Assembly (NCBI RefSeq): GCF_905171765.1
Contig: NC_053391.1
Coordinates: forward strand, 192,892,559-192,956,558
Direction: 5' to 3'
Length of the DNA: 64,000 nt
Source of the DNA: Bufo bufo
Lineage: Eukaryota; Chordata; Amphibia; Anura; Bufonidae
Made by a program: the position numbers and the translations under genes. A model generated the notes under the pieces. The model saw only the letters and a program-made list of their open reading frames with translations, made no database searches and had not been told where the DNA came from. This document shows, piece after piece, positions 1 through 10,030 of the stretch (position 1 is its first letter; each line of letters starts with the position of its first letter).

Positions 1-447
1 TGCCGGGGGCGTGGCCTTCTGTGCGCTCCGGATCCCCCTGTGCCGTGGGCCCCATAGCAGTGGCGTACCCTGCCTATATTGGCGGTACGCCACTGGGCTT
101 ATGGTCCTGGTGTGCAATCTCTTTAGTGTCTCTCCTTGAGTCCCATCTCACTCATACTCTTGCTCACTCCTCCCTCGTCCACTCTCAATAGCCCTTTATT
201 GACATGTGTAATATGATACTTCAGCAGAGCTGATACATCTCGAGATGGATTCCTATGATACTTCAGCAGAGCTGCTACATCTTGAGATGGATTTAAAGCA
301 TATTTCAAACACAAATTCAATTAGCAGGGAATTTAAACAGTTAATAGCATGAGAACTAGATATTTCTCTTTGATAACACATATTACTAAGTTTCTTGTGG
401 TTGCTTGTACTATTGATTTATGCAATGTTGTGTGAAACAGTGAACAT
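1..447. other. No gene recognised; small hairpin and local duplication
   Basis: No coding region is supported. A short inverted repeat lies near 67-107: AGTGGCGTACC is followed by its complement GGTACGCCACT. It may be the remnant of a small MITE cut by the window edge. The only other structure is the 42-bp duplication listed separately. Confidence 0.4.
213..296. repeat. Two-copy 42-bp tandem duplication
   Basis: The unit beginning ATGATACTTCAGCAGAGCTG at 213 recurs at 255 with a few substitutions, giving a period of 42 bp. The period is a multiple of three, so a short minus-strand frame stays open across it. I attach no coding meaning to that. Confidence 0.85.
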
Positions 448-451
448 TTAA

Positions 452-669
452 AGGGGGTTTCTGAGTGCTTTATACTGATGATCTATCCTCTGGATGGTGC
501 TGTGCTTGGTAAGCAGCAAGGAGGCTACAACACTCACTGGTGCGCTGCTGCCTCCTTAAACAGCTGACAGGCAGGGGTGACGGTTGTCAGACCCACCCCC
601 CCCACTGATCAGATACTGATGACCTATCCTGAGCATAGGTCATCAGTATAAAACACTCAGAAAACCCCT
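452..669. mobile_element. MITE with TTAA target duplication (piggyBac-type by TSD)
   Basis: The ends are inverted repeats: the left end AGGGGGTTTCTGAGTGCTTT pairs with the complement of the right end. TTAA lies on both sides at 448-451 and 670-673. Internal inverted segments (CTGATGA-CTATCC types) make it strongly palindromic. It has no coding capacity. Assignment to piggyBac rests only on the TTAA. A TA-flanked reading is also possible because the flanks are TTTAAA and CTTTAA. Confidence 0.7.
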
Positions 670-1046
670 TTAAGGATACCCGACTCAACTGACACTTTGT
701 TCTCATGCTAAGGCAATCATGGTCTCATATTAGCAGCCATCTCTCCTTCTGTACCGCTATTCGTCCTTAGCCAGGGACTCTACTTTTTGCCCCCACACTA
801 GGTCCCAAGGCCTCATTAACAGCTTGGGCTTTACTTGAGCAACCTCCAGCCAGGGAATATGCACTGCCCAGCCATGGGCTCCCCATTAAACTGTTCTCCT
901 CTGCCCATGGCTAGGCTTTGGTATCAGATGAGTTAATATGTCTGCAACAAAAAGGTGTGTCCGTCTTCACTGTCTTTTTTTATTGCCTACTGTATGTTTT
1001 GTTTTTTTGTTAACTTGCCTTTTCATGCTATTTTATGCCGTCAGTC

Positions 1047-2696
1047 CAGTCAGGTCCGTAAATTTTGGGACATCGACACAATTCTAAATTTTTTCTGCTC
1101 TATACACCACCACAATGGATTTGAAATCAAACGAACAAGATGTGCTTTAACTGCAGACTGTCAGCTTTAATTTGAGGGTATTTACATCCAAATCAGGTGA
1201 ACGGTGTAGGAATTACAACACTTTGCATATGTGCCTCCCACTTGTTAAGGAACCAAAAGTAATGGGGCAGAATAATAATCATAAATCAAACTTTCACTTT
1301 TTAATACTTGGCTGCAAATCCTTTGCAGTCAATTACAGCCTGAAGTCTGGAATGCATAGACATCACCAGCCGCTAGGTTTCATCCCTGGTGATGCTCTGC
1401 CAGGCCTCTACTGTAACTGTCTTCAGTTCCTGCTTGTTTTTGGGGCATTTTCCCTTCAGTTTTGTCTTCAGCAAGTGAAATGCATGCTCAATCTGATTCA
1501 GGTCAGGTGATTGACTTGGCCATTGCATAACATTCCACTTCTTTCCCTTAAAAAACTCTTTGGTTGCTTTTGTAGTATGCTTTGGGTCATTGTCCATCTG
1601 CACTGTGAAGCGCTGTCCAATGAGTTCTGAAGCAATTGGCTGAATATGAGCAGATAATATTGCCTGAAACACTTCAGAATTCATCCTGCTGCTTTTGTCA
1701 GCAGTCACATCATCAATAAATACAAGAGAACCAGTTCCATTGGCAGCCATGCATGCCCACGCCATGACACTACCACCACCATGCTTCACTGATGAGGTGG
1801 TATGCTTAGGATCATGAGCAGTTCCTTTCCTTCTCCATAATCTTCTCTTCCCATCACTCTGGTACAAGTTGATCTTGGTCTCATCTGTACATAGGATGTA
1901 GTTCCAGAACTGTGAAGTTTTTTTTAGATGTCGTTTGGAAAACTCTAATCTGGCCTTCCTGTTTTTGAGGCTCACCAATGGTTTACATCTTGTGGTGAAC
2001 CCTCTGTATTCACTCTGGTGAAGTCTTCTGTTGATTTTAGACTTTGACACACATACACCTACCTCCTGGAGAGTGTTCTTGATCTGGCCAACTGTTGTGA
2101 AGGGTCTTTTCTTCACCAGGGAAAGAATTCTTCGGTCATCCACCACAGTTGTTTTCCATTGTCTTCTAGGTCTTTTGGTGTTGCTGAGCTCACCGGTGCG
2201 TTCCTTCTTTTTAAGAATGTTCCAAACAGTTGTTTTGGCCACGCCTAAAGTTTTTGCTCTCTCTCTGATGGATTTGTTTTGTTTTTTCAGCCTAATGATG
2301 GCTTGCTTCACTGATAATGACAGCTCTTTGGATCTCATCTTGAGAGTTGACAGCAACAGATTCCAAATGAAAATAGCACACTTAAAATGAACTCTGGACC
2401 TTTTATCTGCTCATTGTAATTGGGATAATGAGGGAATAACACACACCTGGCCATGGGACAGCTGAGAAGCCAATTGTCCCATTACTTTTGGTCCCTTAAC
2501 AAGTGGGAGGCACATATGCAAACTGTTGTAATTCCTACACCGTTCACCTGATTTGCATGTAAATACCCTCAAATTAAAGCTGACAATCTGAAGTTAAAGC
2601 ACATCTTGTTCGTTTCATTTCAAATTTATTGTGGTGGTATATAGAGCCAAAAATGTTAGAATTGTGTAGATGTCCCAATATTTATGGACCTTGCTG
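1047..2696 (-). mobile_element. Tc1-like transposon, copy 1
   Basis: Terminal inverted repeats of about 220 bp begin CAGTCAGGTCC. The right end closes with a slightly mutated complement followed by TA at 2697-2698. The left flank is TC rather than TA, a likely point mutation. The arms contain the same conserved blocks in inverse orientation (TTAATTTGAGGGTATTTACAT, GGTGAACGGTGTAGGAATTA). The single transposase frame runs on the minus strand. A second copy of the family is at 13377-15151. Confidence 0.93.
1373..2356 (-). CDS. Tc1-like DD34E transposase, copy 1
   Basis: This 327-residue cut-and-paste transposase has an N-terminal helix-turn-helix region (residues about 5-60, with AKTLGVAKTTVWNILKKK). 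A second DNA-binding region follows (about 85-125). The catalytic domain has the first Asp in CTDETKINLYQ, the second in QMDNDPKHT and the Glu in SPDLNQIEHAF. I count 34 residues between the second Asp and the Glu. Copy 2 has Trp where this copy has Cys just before the first Asp, and LNP where this copy has LNQ, so this copy looks slightly decayed. The frame ends at a TAG about 23 codons before the expected family terminus, and the region beyond still reads as Tc1 C-terminus. Copy 2 stops at the same place. Confidence 0.9.
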   Translation of the reverse strand: MLSTLKMRSKELSLSVKQAIIRLKKQNKSIRERAKTLGVAKTTVWNILKKKERTGELSNTKRPRRQWKTTVVDDRRILSLVKKRPFTTVGQIKNTLQEVGVCVSKSKINRRLHQSEYRGFTTRCKPLVSLKNRKARLEFSKRHLKKTSQFWNYILCTDETKINLYQSDGKRRLWRRKGTAHDPKHTTSSVKHGGGSVMAWACMAANGTGSLVFIDDVTADKSSRMNSEVFQAILSAHIQPIASELIGQRFTVQMDNDPKHTTKATKEFFKGKKWNVMQWPSQSPDLNQIEHAFHLLKTKLKGKCPKNKQELKTVTVEAWQSITRDET

Positions 2697-2698
2697 TA

Positions 2699-4035
2699 TA
2701 CTGGTATTTCAGGAAAAGGCAGGCAGAACAATAATATCATCCATATGGAAATGCAGAATTAATTTCAGACTGAAATAGCAGTCTTCATGGACTTCCCCTT
2801 TTCAGCTTCTGTTTCCTGAATCATAGTCACCAAAATCTCCATTTACTGAGTTGCTTGTGGGCTGTTTCACAATTATTTTCTAGTTAAAAAATCATCTCAG
2901 CAAAAAATATAACTTTTCACGCCCCTGTGAAGCGTTCCTTCCCAACAGTCAGCTGCTTGTTCAGTGAAGGAGACCGCTACATTTACATGCTGCGATCACC
3001 TCCACAGTATCAGGAAGAGGGATGGCTATTGCGATCACTTGTCCCCATACAGCTGCACTGTTTCTAGGCACCAGATGTCTATTTAGATTGCTTAAAGTGG
3101 CCCTGAAAACTTAAAAGTGGCCCGATGTTGTAGGCGAGTCCAAACAAGTAAGCAGGGACAACACAAGTAGGTAGGGCCAGCAATACTGTATACTGTATTG
3201 TAGCACAAAAAACGCCTCTGCAGAACCAAATGCCACAGTGCAGCGCAAAATACCACCACCCTCGCTGTAGTATTCAACTGTATCACTGTCCTCAGGATGG
3301 TAATGCAGTTGAATTCAGTAGAGCAGCCAACCAGGAGCCCGATGCTCCTAAATTCATACATTTTTAGGGCATCAGAGCATTATGTACCTGGATGGCCACT
3401 GTGAGAGGGGTTCAGGCGGTCCCCTGGGCATCTGCCCACCAGGAAATTTCCCTGTACGGTATATGGTCAGTTTGCCCCTGTATATAAGCACGATCTGCTG
3501 CAAAGGAATGATTTTTAGTGCCGGCAGAATGGCACAAGCACCTGATATTTGAGCACTTGCGCATTTATCAGGTGACTTCTGGCACCTTTTACACAGCGTT
3601 TACAATTATCAGGAACAAGCGTTTATACAAAAGCTCATCCTCAATAAATCGGGCTGGAAAATGGCCTTTAGGGTCCTTTTACATTGGTAGATATTCTGAC
3701 CGATAACAAGTGCTGATGGGGGACAAACAATTGTTAACACGATGATAATGCAGTTTTATTTTCAGCAGCACATCCTCTGTTTACACAGGTAGATGTGCAA
3801 TTTCCTGGTTGCTCATTTGTCAGGTGATTGGTGGCAAATCCAAATCCAACGGATCTGTAATTGGTTTCACCTGCTAGAAAACCAAGTGCATAAAAATATG
3901 TCTGCCAATTACGAGAATTGTAGCATGTAAACTGCACCTGAAAGATATCGGAATGACAATTCCACGATAGGAAACAGGAAGTAACGGCTGCTGTTTCACC
4001 ATTGTATTCAACTGTATCTGCCCACACGACACAGA
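2699..4035. other. No gene recognised; possible old MITE remnants
   Basis: I see no supported gene. The segment near 3640-3900 contains text resembling a frog-type palindromic MITE (GGTCCTTTTACATTGG, then CACAGGTAGATG), similar in style to the element at 47187-47536. I cannot define both ends. Confidence 0.3.
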
Positions 4036-4070
4036 TACAGTGGATATAAAAAGTCTACACACCCCTGTTA

Positions 4071-4973
4071 GGCTGCGTTCACACGGGCGAGATTTCCGCG
4101 CGGGTGCAATGCGGTAGGTGAACGCATTGCACCCGCACTGAATCCGGACCCATTCATTTCAATGGGGCTGTTCAGATGAGCGATGATTTTCACGCATCAC
4201 TTGTGCGTTGCGTGAAAATCGCAGCATGCTCTATATTCTGCGTTTTTCACGCAACGCAGGCCCCATAGAAGTGAATGGGGTTGCGTGAAAATCGCAAGCA
4301 TCCGCAAGCAAGTGCGAATGCGGTGCGATTTTCACGCATGGTTGCTAGGAGACAGTCTATTCACTGTATTATTTTCCCTTATAACATGGTTATAAGGGAA
4401 AATAATAGCATTCTGAATACAGAATGCTTACTAAAATTGCGCTGGAGAAGTTAGAAAAAAATAAACAAATTAACTCACCTTCTCCTCTTGATCACGAAGT
4501 TCCCGGTCTCTTCTTTACTTCTTTAATGATGAGTTGTGGGCTAAAGGACCTTTGGTGACGTCAGATCACATGCTCCAATCACATGGTCCATCACCGTGGT
4601 GATGTACCATGTGATTGGAGCATGTGATCTGACGTCACCATAGGTCCTTTAGCCCACAACTCATCATACCGGGAACTTCGCGAACAAGAGGAGAAGGTGA
4701 GTTAATTTTTTTATTTTTTTTACTAAGCATTCTGTATCCAGAATGCTATTATTTTCCCTTATAACCATGTTATAAGGGAAAATAATACAATCTATACTAC
4801 AACTAACCCAAACCTGAACTTCTGTGAAGAAGTTCGGGTCTGGGTACCACAGTCGGTTTTTTATCACGCGCGTGCAGAACACATTGCACCTGCGCGATAA
4901 AAACTGAACATCGGAACGCAATTGCATTCCTACTCGCGTGGACGCATCCGGACACGCTCGTGTGAACCCAGCC
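4071..4973. mobile_element. 0.9 kb fold-back MITE, TTA target duplication (PIF/Harbinger-type)
   Basis: TTA flanks both ends (4068-4070, 4974-4976). The termini are GGCTGCGTTCACACG and its near complement. Almost the whole element is a palindrome. The blocks TTATAAGGGAAAATAATA, GCATTCTG-ATACAGAATGC, TGACGTCAGATCACATGC and GGACCT-TTAGCCCACAACTC recur inverted around a centre at about 4596. No coding capacity is seen. The 3-bp TTA duplication is typical of PIF/Harbinger, but no transposase is present to confirm it. Confidence 0.8.
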
Positions 4974-5754
4974 TTAGAAGGTCAGGTTTCTGGGATGTAA
5001 AAAAATGAGACAAAGATAAATCATTTCAGAACTTTTTCCACCTTTAATGTGACCTATAAACTGTACAACTCAATTGAAAAACAAACTGAAATCTTTTAGG
5101 TAGAGGGAAGAAAAAATATAAAAATAAAATAATATGGTTGCATAAGTGTGCACATCCTTAAACTAATGCATTGTTGAAGCACCTTTTGATTTTATTACAG
5201 CACTCAGTCTTTTTGGGTATGAGTCTATCAGTAGGGATGAGCGAACCCGAACTGTATAGTTCGGGTTCGTACCGAATTTTGGGGTGTCCGTGACACGGAC
5301 CCGAACCCGAACATTTTCATAAAAGTCTGAGTTCAAGTTCGGTGTTCGGCGCTTTCTTGGCGCTTTTTAAAAGGCTGCAAAGCAGCCAATCAACAAGCAT
5401 CATACTACTTGCCCCAAGAGGCCATCACAGCCTTGCCTACTATTGGCATGGCTGTGATTGGCCAGTGCAGCATGTGACCCAGCCTCTATATAAGCTTGGG
5501 TCACGTAGCGCTGCACGTCACTCTGCTGATACAAATGTAGGGAGAGGTTGCAGCTGCGACGTTAGGGCGAGATTAGGCAGTGATTAACTCCTCCAAAAGA
5601 CTTCATTCAGTGATCGATCTACAGCTGTGGATCATTGAACTGCTGCTATTCAATTGCTCAGTGTTTTTAGGGTGCCCAGAGCGTTTTTCAGTCACTTTTT
5701 TCTGGGGTGATCGGCGGCCATTTTGTGGCTTGCTTGTGCGCCAGCACAAGCTGC

Positions 5755-6120
5755 CACCAAGTACATTTAACCATCAATAGTGTGGTTATTTTTTGCTATA
5801 TCCTACATCATGGTCAAGATTTCATCAAGTGCATTTAACCATCAATAGTGTGGTTATTTTTTGGCCATATACTACATCAGGGGCAAGCTGACCTTGTCAC
5901 CCAAGTGCATTTAACCATCAATAGTGTGGTTATTTTTTGCTATATCCTACATCAGGGTCAAGCTTTCATCAAGTGCATTTACCATCAATAGTGTGGTTAT
6001 TTTTGGCCATATACTACATCAGGGGCAAGTTGAGCCTGTCACAAAGTGCATTTAACCATCAATAGTGTGGTTATTTTTTGGCCATATACTACATCAGGGG
6101 CAAGTTGAGCCTGTCACCCA
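5755..6120. repeat. Five-copy minisatellite, alternating 68- and 73-76-bp units
   Basis: The core CATTTAACCATCAATAGTGT begins at 5764, 5832, 5908, 5976 (with one A missing) and 6049. Spacings are 68, 76, 68 and 73. Units alternate between a TGCTATATCCTACATCA tail and a GGCCATATACTACATCA tail, so the array amplified as a dimer. It lies between the promoter-like left end of the hAT element and the 141-bp array. Confidence 0.88.
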
Positions 6121-6555
6121 GCGCCTAAAAAATAGGCCTCACATTTATATTAATCCAAATCTGTCATTACTGCTTTAGCTGGTCAAGTTATTTAGTGTCC
6201 GTCAAAGCACAGTTTTTGTTCTGGGTTGAAAAACAATTCCCAAATTTGCAATTCTCAAAATTAGTGGTTTCTGCTGTATCAGGCCTACTTTAAATCTATC
6301 CCTAAAAGGGTATATTAGATTCAAGGTGCTGATAGGGTAATTCTCAAGAACTTCACACACACGCTACAGTGCAGATCCAAGTCTAATTCTGTGATTAAAC
6401 GTATACCTGTCACCCAGCGCCTAAAAAATAGGCCTCACATTTATATTCATCCAAATCTGTACTGTTTTAGCTGGTCAAGATATTTTTAGTGTCCGTCAAA
6501 GCACAGTTTTTCATTTCATTTTACCATTATATTGCGGGGCAACCCAAAGTTGAAT

Positions 6556-7547
6556 GAACCTCTCCTCTGTCTGGGTGTCGGGGCCTAAAAATATCTGACA
6601 GTGGCCTGTTCCAGTGGTGGGTGACATGAAGCCTGATTCTCTGCTACGACATGAAGACTGATTCTCTGCTGACATGAAGCCTGAATCTCTGTTATGGGAC
6701 CTTTCTCCTCTGCCTGGGTGCCTGGGCCTAAATATGTGACTGTGGCCTGTTCCAGTGGTGGGTGACGTGAAGCCTGATTCTCTGCTATGGCATGAAGACT
6801 GATTCTCTGCTGACATGAAGCCTGAATCTCTGTTATGGGACCTCTCTCCTCTGCCTGGGTCTAAATATGTGACAGTGGCCTGTTCCAGTTGTTGGTGATG
6901 TGAAGCCTGATTCTCTGCTATGACATGAAGACTGATTCTCTGCTGACATGAAGCCTGAATCTCTGTTATGGGACCTCTCTCCTCTGCCTGGGTGCCTGGG
7001 CCTAAATATGTGACAATGGACTGTTCCAGTGGTGGGTGACGTGAAGCCTGATTCTCTGCTATGACATGAAGACTGATTCTCTGCTGACATGAAGCCTGAA
7101 TCTCTGTTATGGGACCTCTCTCCTCTGCCTGGGTGCCTGGGCCTAAATATCTGACAATGGACTGTTCCAGTGTTGGGTGACGTAAAGCCTGATTCTCTGC
7201 TATGACATGCAGACTGATTCTCTGCTGACATGAAGCCAGATTCTCTGTTACGGGACCTCTCTCCTCTGCCTGGGTGCCTGGGCCTAAATATCTGACAATG
7301 GACTGTTCCAGTGTTGGGTGACGTAAAGCATGATTCTCTGCTAGGACATGCAGACTGATTCTCTGCTGACATGAAGCCAGATTCTCTGTTACGGGACCTC
7401 TCTCCTCTGCCTGGGTGCCGGGGCCTAAATATATGACAATGGACTGTTACAGTGGTGGGTGACGTGAAGCCAGATTCTCTGCTATGGCATGAAGAGACTG
7501 ATTCTCTGCTGACGTGAAGCCAGATTCTCTGCTATGGGACCTCTCTC
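6556..7547 (-). repeat. 141-bp tandem array, about seven units, inside the non-autonomous hAT
   Basis: Units contain GACCTCTCTCCTCTGCCTGG, GCCTAAATAT and TGAAGCCTGATTCTCTGCT blocks. They are the reverse complement of the array in the large hAT element at 50.8-58.3 kb. Copies here are more diverged from one another, and at least one unit (near 6845-6870) is shortened. Frames on the minus strand stay open over long stretches because the period is divisible by three. Confidence 0.88.
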
Positions 7548-7858
7548 CAATTGATATTGGTTAATTTTTATTTATTTTATTTTTATTTTTATTCATTTCC
7601 CTATCCATTTCCCTATCCACATTTGTTTGCAGGGGATTTACCTACATTTGCTGCCTTTTGCAGCCCTCTAGCTCTTTCCTGGGCTGTTTTACAGCCTTTT
7701 TAGTGCCGAAAAGTTCGGGTCCCCATTGACTTCAATGGGGTTCGGGTTCGGGACGAAGTTCGGGTTGGGTTCTGATCCCGAACCCGAACATTTCCGGGAA
7801 ATTCGGCCGAACTTCTCGAACCCGAACATCCAGGTGTTCGCTCAACTCTATCTATCAG

Positions 7859-8640
7859 CATGGCACATTTTGACTTGGCAAGATTTGCCCACTCTTCTTT
7901 GCAAAAACACTCCAAATCTGTCAGATTGCGAGGGCATTTCCTGTTCACAGCCCTCTTCAGATCACCCCACAGATTTTCAATCGGATTCAGGTCTGGGCTC
8001 TGGCTGGGCCATTCCAAAACTTTAATCTTCTTCTGGTGAAGCCATTCCTTTGTTGATTTGAATGTATGCTTTGGATCGTTGTCATGCTGAAAGAAGTTCC
8101 TCTTTATGTTCAGCTTTCTAGCAGAAGCCTGAAGGTTTTGTGCCAATATTGACTGGTATTTGGAACTGTTCATAATTCCCTCTAGCTTAACTAAGGCCCC
8201 AGTTCCAGCTGAAGAAAAACAGCCCCAAAGCATGATGCTGCCACCGCCATGCTTCACTGTGGGTATGGTGTTCTTTTGGTTATGTGCAGTGTTGTTTTTG
8301 TGCCAAACATATCTTTTGGAATTTTGGCCAAAAAGTTCAACCTTGGTTTCATCAGACCATAACACCTTTTCCCACATGCTTTTGGGAGACTTCAGATGTG
8401 TTTTTGCAAAATGTAGCCTGGCTTGGATGTTTTTCTTTGTAAAAAAAAAAGGCTTTCGTCTTGCCACTCTACCCCATAGCCCAGACATATGAAGAATACG
8501 GGAGATTGTTGTCACATGTACCACACAGCCAGTACTTGCCAAATATTCCTGCAGCTCCTTTAATGTTGCTGTAGGCCTCTTAGTAGCCTCCCAGATCAGT
8601 TTTCTTTTCGTCTTTATTTTAGATTTTTGTTTTGTTTTCT
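7859..8640 (-). pseudogene. Tc1-like DD34E transposase, N-terminally deleted and interrupted
   Basis: Readable sequence starts without ATG near 8640 ([19 protein letters not shown]) and runs through [24 protein letters not shown] and [15 protein letters not shown], with 34 residues between the second Asp and the Glu. The N-terminal DNA-binding region is missing, because upstream sequence passes directly into the terminal-repeat arm. The C-terminus is cut at KSKCAMLID by the hAT insertion. The last codons resume on the far side of it at about 5165-5223. The protein cannot be functional. Confidence 0.88.
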
Positions 8641-8819
8641 TCCCTCCACCTAAAAGATTTAAATTTGTTTTTGAATTGAGTGGTACAGTTTATAGGTCAC
8701 ATTAAAGGTGGAAAAAGTTCTGAAATGATTTATCTTTGTCTCATTTTTTTTACAGCACAGAAACCTGACATTTTAACAGGGGTGTGTAGACTTTTTATAT
8801 CCACTGAATATTTGAGTTT

Positions 8820-9635
8820 GGGACATGGGCCGAGACAAGGTATCTTGGCGCCCTAGGCAAAGCAAGCAAATTGCGCCTGCTCTCCAGTAATAAATTCACA
8901 CTGACCTTACTTTCTAATAAAGAGATCTAAACACATTTTATAAGAAGTAGTCATAGGTATACCCAATTGTAAATCCAGTGACTTACAGGTTATGTCTTCA
9001 CAAATTTAAGTTGTTTCCTTTTCTTCTCCTTTTGGTTCAGTCCCTAATGTGCAGACGTCTTTGGTTGGGGTGTACTACTCCCTTTGCTATATGAGAAGAC
9101 ACTAGTATTAATGAGTGGCAAGTGGTAGATGGGGGGCTGTTACAGATTTTACATTAGGGCCCAGGAAATTTGGTTACACTACTGCCTTCACTCATTGCTT
9201 CTGCAGTCCATCCCCACCCTCTATAGTAAAGAACCCCCTACACAGCTGCACCTTTAACACTGCCATCCTGTAGCTTCCACCAATACTGTGCCTGCGGCTG
9301 CCCTGTGTGCCCACATAACTGTACCAACAGTGCTGCCCAATGCCGCCAATTACTGTACTGCCAAAATAAAAGAGCCAAAGGACATGACTAAAGAACTATA
9401 ATATGATGGGACCCAAAGCAAACTTTAGGCATCAAACTCCAGACCATTCCCGCAAATTAATACAGATCTCCTGATAGACCCACATTCATACAAACACCAG
9501 ATAAGACCCCAAATTTATACAGACCAAAAATTCATACAGACCCCAGGATCAGACCCCAAATTCATGTGGCCCCCAATAACCCCTGTCCCACCACCCATTA
9601 AGTGGGATCTCATATCAGACCCCAATATCATGTGG
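8820..9635. repeat. Dispersed repeat R1, copy 1
   Basis: The block from GGCCGAGACAAGGTATCTTG through CTTACTTTCTAATAAAGA, GTTGTTTCCTTTTCTTCTCC and GACACTAGTATTA matches 36330-37290 in order. The downstream part is a degenerate series of 'CCCCAAATTCATACAGACC' phrases. No frame is supported. I do not recognise the family, and a non-autonomous retroelement or old MITE is possible. Confidence 0.65.
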
Positions 9636-9668
9636 TCCTAAAAATCATCATATGCTGCAAACCTCAGA

Positions 9669-9930
9669 TCAGGAGGTTGCATCGACTGTTTCATTCTCTG
9701 CAGTTTTGCCTGTGCATAACCTTCAGCATGACAGGCAGATGGGCATTAGGGAATTCAATGTATGGCTTGGTGAATGGTGTCTGAACCAAGGGTTTGGCTT
9801 TGTGTCTCATGTTAGCTCTAGTTGGAATAGAAAAGAACTGTGCAAGAATGATGGTTTGCATCTTTCTATCAAGGGAACGAATGTCCTCAGTGAACAGTTC
9901 AAAGTATTTGCTAAGGAGCATTTAAACTAG
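9669..9930 (+). pseudogene. LINE ORF1 fragment, SGNH-esterase C-terminus
   Basis: The readable end resembles the end of the intact ORF1 at 37762-38745: IREFNVWLGEWCLNQGFGF aligns with IREINKWLKNWCRKEGFGF, followed by DGLHLS (family DGLHLN, the Asp/His of the esterase triad). The catalytic Ser and the GTND block are missing with the 5' truncation. Confidence 0.75.
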
Positions 9931-10030
9931 GAAAGGGGGGCAAAAAAGTAATAATACAGCAGTCTGACTGCCCACTGGAACAATGCCAGAAAATGTCAGT
10001 AGCACATAGGTTAAGAAATGACAAGCTCAG

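Larger units (their letters stand above)
5232..7850 (-). mobile_element. Non-autonomous hAT element
   Basis: It is flanked by a perfect 8-bp duplication TCTATCAG (5224-5231 and 7851-7858), the hallmark size for hAT. The termini are TAGGGATGAGCGAAC on the left and the complement of TAGAGTTGAGCGAAC on the right. Its right end matches in reverse the left end of the large hAT element at 50535, and it carries the same 141-bp repeat. It also keeps pieces of the region upstream of that element's transposase (6160-6520 matches the complement of about 61880-62000), but it lacks the transposase. A TATATAA box lies near 5487, inside the left end region. It interrupts the C-terminus of the older Tc1-like transposase. 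Confidence 0.92.
4038..8806 (-). mobile_element. Old Tc1-like transposon split by two insertions
   Basis: The outer ends are inverted repeats: CAGTGGATATAAAAAGTCT on the left, preceded by TA, and its complement on the right ending CCACTG. The right flank is AA rather than TA. The arm sequence recurs inverted on both sides (AAATGAGACAAAGATAAATC and the complement near 8720). Two later insertions lie inside it: a fold-back MITE at 4071-4973 and a hAT element at 5232-7850. The family differs from the two CAGTCAGGTCC elements. Confidence 0.9.

Noticed and set aside
2031..2390. Plus-strand frames opposite the Tc1 transposases (2031-2390, 14493-14834, 1172-1510)
   Set aside because: They lie antisense to clear transposase genes and have no independent protein features.
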